Positions 59,500-64,000 of a stretch of DNA of 64,000 nt are shown here, in pieces (position 1 is the first letter of the stretch; every line of letters begins with the position of its first letter). The position numbers were made by a program, and so were the translations under genes. The stretch comes from Moheibacter sediminis. GTDB taxonomy: Bacteria; Bacteroidota; Bacteroidia; Flavobacteriales; Weeksellaceae. The stretch spans positions 1 through 64,000 of the forward strand of contig NZ_FWXS01000001.1 in the NCBI RefSeq assembly GCF_900176425.1. Direction: 5' to 3'. The notes beneath the pieces are model-generated. The model was not told the origin of the DNA. It searched no databases and saw nothing but the letters and a program-made list of their open reading frames with translations.

Positions 59500-60099
59500 T
59501 TAAAAATTTTGAACAAATAATGCACCGATGTTTGAAACAAATAATTTCACGGCGATCGATAATAAAATAATTCCAAATACTTTTTTGAAAACGGACATGA
59601 TTCCTGGACCTAATAGTTTTTCCAATCTACCGGCATTTCTCAAAACCAGATAAACGATGACCATGTTGAGGATGATGGCAATGATGATATTGATATCTCC
59701 AAATTCCGCTCTCAGCGCAAGAACTGTAGTCAAAGAACCGGCTCCCGCAATCAATGGAAATGCAATCGGAACAATGGAAGCTGCCTGTGGCGCAGTATCT
59801 CGGTGGATTTCTATTCCTAGGATTAATTCTAAGGCGATGATGAAAATTACGAATGCACCCGCAACTGCAAATGACTCTACATCTATTCCGATAAACGTAA
59901 GGATCTTAGTTCCGAAAAACAAAAAGGAAATCATAATCAAACCCGCAACCAGCGTTGCTTTCTCGGATTCTATGACGCCGACACGGCTTCTGATGTTGAC
60001 CAAAATGGGAAGACTTCCCAAAATATCAATGACTGCAAACAAAACAGCAAAACAAGTTCCTATTTCTTTGAGAGAAATTTTTGCAAAAAACTCAGCCAT
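59500..60099 (-). CDS. MarC-family integral membrane protein
   Basis: A 199-residue protein with six predicted membrane helices, matching the MarC/YchE family. The N-terminal F-A-V-I-D-I-L-G-S-L-P-I-L and F-P-L-I-A-G-A-G-S segments are diagnostic. Despite the name, MarC is not proven to confer multidrug resistance; function unknown. The start is the ATG at 60099. A longer form starting from a TTG at 60120 would begin inside the TACCTTTG promoter. A small membrane protein follows. Confidence 0.92.
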   Translation of the reverse strand: MAEFFAKISLKEIGTCFAVLFAVIDILGSLPILVNIRSRVGVIESEKATLVAGLIMISFLFFGTKILTFIGIDVESFAVAGAFVIFIIALELILGIEIHRDTAPQAASIVPIAFPLIAGAGSLTTVLALRAEFGDINIIIAIILNMVIVYLVLRNAGRLEKLLGPGIMSVFKKVFGIILLSIAVKLFVSNIGALFVQNF

Positions 60100-60117
60100 A
60101 CAATTGTATTTGTTGGA

Positions 60118-60125
60118 CAAAGGTA
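60118..60125 (-). promoter_or_regulatory. -7 promoter element (TACCTTTG) for marC
   Basis: Exact TAnnTTTG match on the minus strand, 18 nt before the ATG at 60099; it also overlaps the region just after the batD stop. Confidence 0.55.
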
Positions 60126-60132
60126 CAACGAA

Positions 60133-61902
60133 CTATTTAACAGAAAAAAATTGTTGCACCAATGTTTCGGTTTCCTTGTGTTTAGATTCTAAATCTACGG
60201 CGGATGAAGCAAAGGCATATTTCGCTTGTTTGCTTTCCAGCAAAAGGTTTTCCCATTTTTGTGCCAATTCTTCGGAATGAATGTCAGCTATTTTTGAAGC
60301 GACAAAATTTTCTGTAAAATCAGATAAATTCGTTTGGGTAAACTTCATTCCCAACTGGGTTAAAATTTCTTCTTGCAATGAATAAAATTCGGAGGCATTA
60401 TCCGTTTGCGCAAATAATTTCAACTGAACCAGTTTGGATTTAATTTCAGATTTGAAACCATCATTTAATCTCTTTTCAGAAATGACTTTCGGTACTGTTT
60501 TGCTTTTTTTCTTTCTGAAAAATAAAAACGCCGACAACGCCAAAATTGCAGCCACAACAATCCAAATCCAATTGTTATTTCCTGAAACAGTAGTAACCAC
60601 CCTGTCTTTTACTTCCGTAATTTTTTGCGGAACAAATGAAGTAATGCTTGCCGTAGAATCTTTTCTTTGGTGGTCTGTAATCAGCTCATCCTGCGTTAAA
60701 CTATCTTCTTTTGAAATGACATTTTTCGGCGGTTCAGGACCATCCACTTTCAACACCATCGGTTCGGTGGCGAGCGTTACATATTTTTCTTCTTTCGGAT
60801 CGAAATAACTGAATCGTATCGGTCCAATGGCATATTGGCCGCCATACTGAGGGACCAAAACCGTATTTTCAACCACTTTTCCGCGCATTCCCGTAGGTCT
60901 CGCTTCAAAAGCGTCTCTGCGTTTTGGGGCGTAAGTTTCGATGGTTTCTGAAAGTTCGATATTCGGCGTTTTGATGGTGTTCAAATTTCCGGAGCCGATG
61001 ATTTCCACTTCCAATTTTACCGCTTCATTGGCTTTGACTTCGTCCTTCGACATCGAAGCATTTAATTTGTAAGTTCCAACTGCACCGCTGTAATTTTTCG
61101 GCTTATTTCCTGGTAAATCTTTTACTTTCAATGAAATAGGCTGTGACGTCAACTGAACTGCTTCCGAACCATAATAACCTGATATAATGACTTCTATTGC
61201 AAAAGGATCGATTTCAATTTTTCCTGTTTTTTGTGGAAATAAAATATAACGCGCCAATTCCTGAGAGACATAAGTTTGTCCGTTTACGACTTCTTGTCTG
61301 ATGTTGTCATCTGTTTTTTCACTTACGAATTTCGCTACCAGATTGGCAAAATCAGGTTCTTCATATTTTCGAAGACGATTTAAAATCGAATAATCCCTTG
61401 CATAAATTTTCACAATTAAAACCACTTCCTGGTTTACAAAAGGATTTTCTTCCGTAACTTCAGTAGTAAGAAAAACACCTTGTAATCGCTGATTGGGTTT
61501 CACTTTGGGTTTTAAGCCTTGTTTTACAGTGATTGTTATAGGTTTGGTTTTGTAACGTTTTCCGTCGATGACCAAACTTGCGGCACCGATGGTATACTCG
61601 CCTTCTCTGTCGGCAACGAGAATTACTTCCAATCCGGATTGGTTGAGAATTTGTCCGTTTACGATTTGGAAATTACTTTGCTGGGACTCAGCCAATTGAT
61701 TTAAGCCATTAAAATCCGGAAGTTTGATGGGTTGGTCAACGCGAAGGTTTCTTTCGTCAGAACTTAAAACAAATTGGATAGAAAATCTTTCATTGACGGA
61801 AACTTCAGTTTTATTGGCGCGGGCAGTAAATGAGATTTCCTGTCCCCACAAAACTGCAGAGCAAAAAATTACAAAAAACACACACAAATTACCTCTCATC
61901 AT
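60133..61902 (-). CDS. batD: BatD-family protein (oxygen tolerance)
   Basis: A 589-residue membrane-anchored protein. A signal peptide (ending W-G-Q) leads into several Ig-like beta domains with strands such as V-N-E-R-F-S-I-Q-F and N-P-F-V-N-Q-E-V-V-L. A transmembrane helix (near residue 450) and a helical cytoplasmic tail follow. BatD belongs to the Bat complex, named for aerotolerance in Bacteroides. The start is placed at 61902, which overlaps the TPR gene's TGA (TGATG). The TTG/GTG codons just before it are rejected. Confidence 0.88.
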   Translation of the reverse strand: MMRGNLCVFFVIFCSAVLWGQEISFTARANKTEVSVNERFSIQFVLSSDERNLRVDQPIKLPDFNGLNQLAESQQSNFQIVNGQILNQSGLEVILVADREGEYTIGAASLVIDGKRYKTKPITITVKQGLKPKVKPNQRLQGVFLTTEVTEENPFVNQEVVLIVKIYARDYSILNRLRKYEEPDFANLVAKFVSEKTDDNIRQEVVNGQTYVSQELARYILFPQKTGKIEIDPFAIEVIISGYYGSEAVQLTSQPISLKVKDLPGNKPKNYSGAVGTYKLNASMSKDEVKANEAVKLEVEIIGSGNLNTIKTPNIELSETIETYAPKRRDAFEARPTGMRGKVVENTVLVPQYGGQYAIGPIRFSYFDPKEEKYVTLATEPMVLKVDGPEPPKNVISKEDSLTQDELITDHQRKDSTASITSFVPQKITEVKDRVVTTVSGNNNWIWIVVAAILALSAFLFFRKKKSKTVPKVISEKRLNDGFKSEIKSKLVQLKLFAQTDNASEFYSLQEEILTQLGMKFTQTNLSDFTENFVASKIADIHSEELAQKWENLLLESKQAKYAFASSAVDLESKHKETETLVQQFFSVK

Positions 61903-62693
61903 CACCAATCTTTTTCTGTATTTGTTCTGACTTTTTTAGCTTTTTGACTGATTATTTTTTTGAGCGTTTCCTGTTCCTGTTGTTCCAGCGCTCTGAGTAC
62001 ACCTTCCTGGTATTCTTTGTTCATCGCATTTCGAGAATCTTGTCCTTTCCCGTCAGAGCCTTTTGTGATTTGCTGGTCTTTGGGTTGATTTCCTTCTCCT
62101 TCTTCATTTCCGCCTTGTCCCTGGTTTTGTTGATTGCCTTTATTTTTTTCCTGTTCAGATTCGTTTTTATCACCAGACTCAGGATTTTCTTGGTTTTTAT
62201 CGCCTTTGTTTTGATCCTTTTGTTGGTCTTTATTTTGATCTTGTTTTTTTTGTTCTTCCAGCATTTTTCTGGCTAACGCATAATTGTAACGCGTTTGTTC
62301 ATCATAAGGATTGAATCTCAAGGCTTCTTTCAAATTCTGAACAGCTTTTTCAGGTTCATTTTCATCCAGATAAGTTTTACCAATATTGTGAAAAGCTTTG
62401 TGTTTATCTGCTTTTGAAGATTTTATGTTTTTAATGATTTTGTAGTAATGTGCACGAGATTCATCATATTTTTTTTGATGATAAAGAGAATTCCCCAAAT
62501 TGTAATTAGCCTTGATGGAATTAGCGTCTTTGGACAAAGCCTGTTTGTATTGCAATTCAGCTTTGGCGTAATCCTTTTGAGCATATAACTGATTTCCGCC
62601 AATGATATAGTCTTTCGCGTCCGACTGAGCACAGACGGAAACAAAAACAGTTACCAAAAAGAAGAAAAACAGTATATTTTTTATCATAGGCAT
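61902..62693 (-). CDS. Bat-operon TPR protein (BatC/E-like)
   Basis: A 263-residue exported or membrane-linked protein. The signal peptide is about 1-20. Three TPR units occupy about 24-135 (A-K-A-E-L-Q-Y-K-Q-A-L, A-N-Y-N-L-G-N-S-L-Y, A-F-H-N-I-G-K-T-Y-L). A strikingly low-complexity K/Q/N/E/G/D-rich stretch (about 142-215) follows, and then a basic tail with Q-E-x-E-T-L-K-K-I-I. It is coupled to batD. A TAGTTTTG promoter sits 8 nt before its ATG, so it can be expressed apart from batA/batB. Confidence 0.87.
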   Translation of the reverse strand: MPMIKNILFFFFLVTVFVSVCAQSDAKDYIIGGNQLYAQKDYAKAELQYKQALSKDANSIKANYNLGNSLYHQKKYDESRAHYYKIIKNIKSSKADKHKAFHNIGKTYLDENEPEKAVQNLKEALRFNPYDEQTRYNYALARKMLEEQKKQDQNKDQQKDQNKGDKNQENPESGDKNESEQEKNKGNQQNQGQGGNEEGEGNQPKDQQITKGSDGKGQDSRNAMNKEYQEGVLRALEQQEQETLKKIISQKAKKVRTNTEKDW

Positions 62694-62701
62694 CACCGTA
62701 G

Positions 62702-62709
62702 CAAAACTA
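62702..62709 (-). promoter_or_regulatory. Internal -7 promoter element (TAGTTTTG) in the Bat operon
   Basis: Exact TAnnTTTG match overlapping the end of batB, 8 nt before the ATG (5 nt before an in-frame GTG at 62696) of the TPR gene. Confidence 0.45.
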
Positions 62710-63717
62710 TTGCTTTTTGTTGTTAAAAAGTTTATGGTCAGTTGTTAAAGTATCTATAAATATAAGTAACAATCCCAACGCCAAAAACAGCTGAAAGATA
62801 TGTTTTTTGTCTTTACGCATAGCAGTATCCTGGACATTTTTGTCTAAACTGTTCAAGTATCTGTGTAAATCTTCCAATCCGGCTTGTGTTTTATTGATTC
62901 TGATGTAAACTCCTGAAGAGGATTCCCCTAGCGACTTCATGGAAGATTCATCCAATTTCGAAATTACCGTTTCACCGTATCGGTCCATTTTGTATTCTTC
63001 AAAACCACCCATCTGAACGGGAATTGGACCGCCGGATTTGGTTCCGATTCCGAGCGTTGCGATGTGGATCTTATTACTTTTTGCCAAATCAATTGCTTTT
63101 GACAAACTCGATTCGTTGTCTTCTCCGTCCGAAAGAATGACCAATAATTTTCCGGTGCTTGGTGCACCCTGAAACAATTCTGAAGATTTCAGCAAAACAT
63201 CCCCAAAATTGGTTCCCTGCTGTGAAATCAAATTGGTTTCAGCACTGTTTATGTAGGATTGAATTGCGCTGTAATCGTTTGTCAAAGGCGAAATCACATA
63301 AGCATCCGCCGCAAAAACAATCAATCCTACACGGTCACCGCCCAATTGCTGCACCGATTCGGAAATGATTTTTTTGGCTTTATCCAAACGGCTTGGAGCA
63401 ACGTCCTGCGCGTCCATACTGTTTGACAAATCCAGAGCATACACGATGTCAATTCCTTCGCGTTTAACTTTTACTTCTTCCTCTCCAAAAAGCGGATCCA
63501 TCAAGGCAATGACCAAAAATAAAATTCCAACTGAAGTCAAGATTATTTTGAATCGGAAACGGTTGTTAGAAGTTTGAGGAAAAATGGAATTAATTAAATT
63601 GGAGTCGGCAAAATTTTCTCTTGTTTTGATTCTCCATTTATAAACATGAATTGCCAATCCGATAAATAAAATCAGGAAAGTTAACCAAGCGATATTTTCA
63701 AAACTGCCCCAATCCAT
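62707..63717 (-). CDS. batB: BatB: VWA-domain membrane protein
   Basis: A 336-residue protein. Two N-terminal transmembrane helices (about 8-27 and 57-75) lead to a von Willebrand A domain (about 88-285) with the MIDAS residues D-L-S-N-S (96-100) and T-N-F-G-D, and a C-terminal transmembrane helix (about 305-325). MIDAS domains bind divalent metal and partner proteins. It overlaps batA by 1 nt (TGATG) and precedes the TPR gene. Confidence 0.92.
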   Translation of the reverse strand: MDWGSFENIAWLTFLILFIGLAIHVYKWRIKTRENFADSNLINSIFPQTSNNRFRFKIILTSVGILFLVIALMDPLFGEEEVKVKREGIDIVYALDLSNSMDAQDVAPSRLDKAKKIISESVQQLGGDRVGLIVFAADAYVISPLTNDYSAIQSYINSAETNLISQQGTNFGDVLLKSSELFQGAPSTGKLLVILSDGEDNESSLSKAIDLAKSNKIHIATLGIGTKSGGPIPVQMGGFEEYKMDRYGETVISKLDESSMKSLGESSSGVYIRINKTQAGLEDLHRYLNSLDKNVQDTAMRKDKKHIFQLFLALGLLLIFIDTLTTDHKLFNNKKQ

Positions 63718-64000
63718 CAGGTTAATTCTTTGAATATAGTTTTACGTAAAATCAACTCTAAAAACAAAAAGATTAATCCAAAAGTGAGGAATTTCCCGAA
63801 CAATTCTGTGTAATTGTAATATTTAATTTCATTGATTTCAGTTTTTTCCAAGCGGTCAATTTGTTTATAAATTTCTTCCAAGGATTGGTTGTCAGTCGCT
63901 CTGAAATATTCTCCTCCGGTTTCTGAAGCAATGTGTTCCAACAAAGGTTCGTCAATTTCCACAGGCTGCATGTCGAAAATTAATTCACCCGTAAAAAAAT
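63717..64000 (-). CDS. batA: BatA, C-terminal part only (cut by the window edge)
   Basis: The frame stays open to the right edge, beyond the first internal ATG at 63971. Visible are the end of a VWA-domain protein: P-V-E-I-D-E-x-L-L-x-x-I-A-x-x-T-G-G-x-Y-F-R-A-T-D, typical of BatA, then a helix and a C-terminal transmembrane segment. The start and the MIDAS motif lie outside the window. Confidence 0.85.
   Translation of the reverse strand, partial: FFTGELIFDMQPVEIDEPLLEHIASETGGEYFRATDNQSLEEIYKQIDRLEKTEINEIKYYNYTELFGKFLTFGLIFLFLELILRKTIFKELT

Noticed and set aside
1-64000. CRISPR arrays, prophage, rRNA operon
   Set aside because: No regularly spaced direct repeats, no phage structural genes and no rRNA-like sequence were seen on either strand.

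Overview
The window looks like chromosomal core DNA of a Bacteroidota species, class Flavobacteriia, most likely Weeksellaceae (Chryseobacterium-like). Reasons: AT-rich DNA, almost no Shine-Dalgarno sequences, many copies of the Bacteroidota -7 promoter element TAnnTTTG just upstream of genes, a PorZ gene and a second protein with a type IX secretion sorting tail, a Bat (aerotolerance) operon, and several phylum-typical families (DUF2807, rhomboid with DUF6576-like tail, DUF853 HerA-like ATPase). Species identity cannot be settled from the sequence alone. I see no phage, insertion sequence, CRISPR array or rRNA.

Layout. 0.2-3.3 kb: envelope lipoprotein, PagL-like lipid A deacylase, and a PLP enzyme of the cystathionine gamma-synthase/lyase family. 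3.3-3.5 kb: a GC-richer, strongly folded intergenic element. 3.5-5.5 kb: a sugar oxidoreductase and a Wzz-like chain-length protein (edge of a polysaccharide locus). 5.6-11.2 kb: a giant MMPL transporter/acyltransferase/methyltransferase fusion overlapping a CrtI-like FAD oxidoreductase, then a cupin. 11.2-15.1 kb: ManC, SprT-like protein, MlaE and MlaF, a small outer-membrane barrel. 15.2-24.6 kb: TPR membrane protein and ribH, then mutL, two tandem rhomboid proteases, an EEP-family hydrolase, a HerA-like ATPase, a DnaQ/GIY-YIG protein and a LOG-family protein. 24.7-27.6 kb: porZ-recO. 27.6-29.4 kb: SpoU methyltransferase and asd on the minus strand. 29.5-36.3 kb: patatin/outer-membrane phospholipase, ybeY, mnmG, a methyltransferase, then two lipoproteins. 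36.4-38.1 kb: flavin reductase, tRNA-Ala, hydroxyacid dehydrogenase. 38.2-41.4 kb: sufE, Kef-type antiporter, glycosyltransferase family 9. 41.4-48.0 kb: LysE, RNase R, RpiB, a 530-bp AT-rich gap, pgk, an alpha-helical unknown. 48.1-54.4 kb: YiaA, a secreted T9SS substrate, DUF1801, gmk and yicC, a decayed AAA/DUF4143 ATPase, hutI, a YceI lipoprotein. 54.5-60.1 kb: orphan ABC ATPase, TrmN6, histidine kinase, riboflavin synthase, bacilliredoxin, rnpA, a small membrane protein and MarC. 60.1-64 kb: the Bat operon (batD, TPR protein, batB, 3' end of batA), transcribed leftward from beyond the window.

Above gene level, three patterns stand out. (1) ParB-binding parS sites flank mnmG: one perfect palindrome before it and one near-perfect site after it, with weaker copies at 28.8 and 40.6 kb. 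An AT-rich intergenic stretch at 44.8-45.25 kb carries DnaA-box-like 9-mers. Together these suggest an origin-proximal segment. (2) TAnnTTTG motifs sit 4-8 nt before the start codon of at least seven genes, implying leaderless or nearly leaderless mRNAs; they also correct several start sites. (3) The transporter/acyltransferase/methyltransferase fusion with its FAD partner looks like a detached piece of the aryl-polyene/flexirubin lipid pathway and is the best candidate here for an undercharacterised system.
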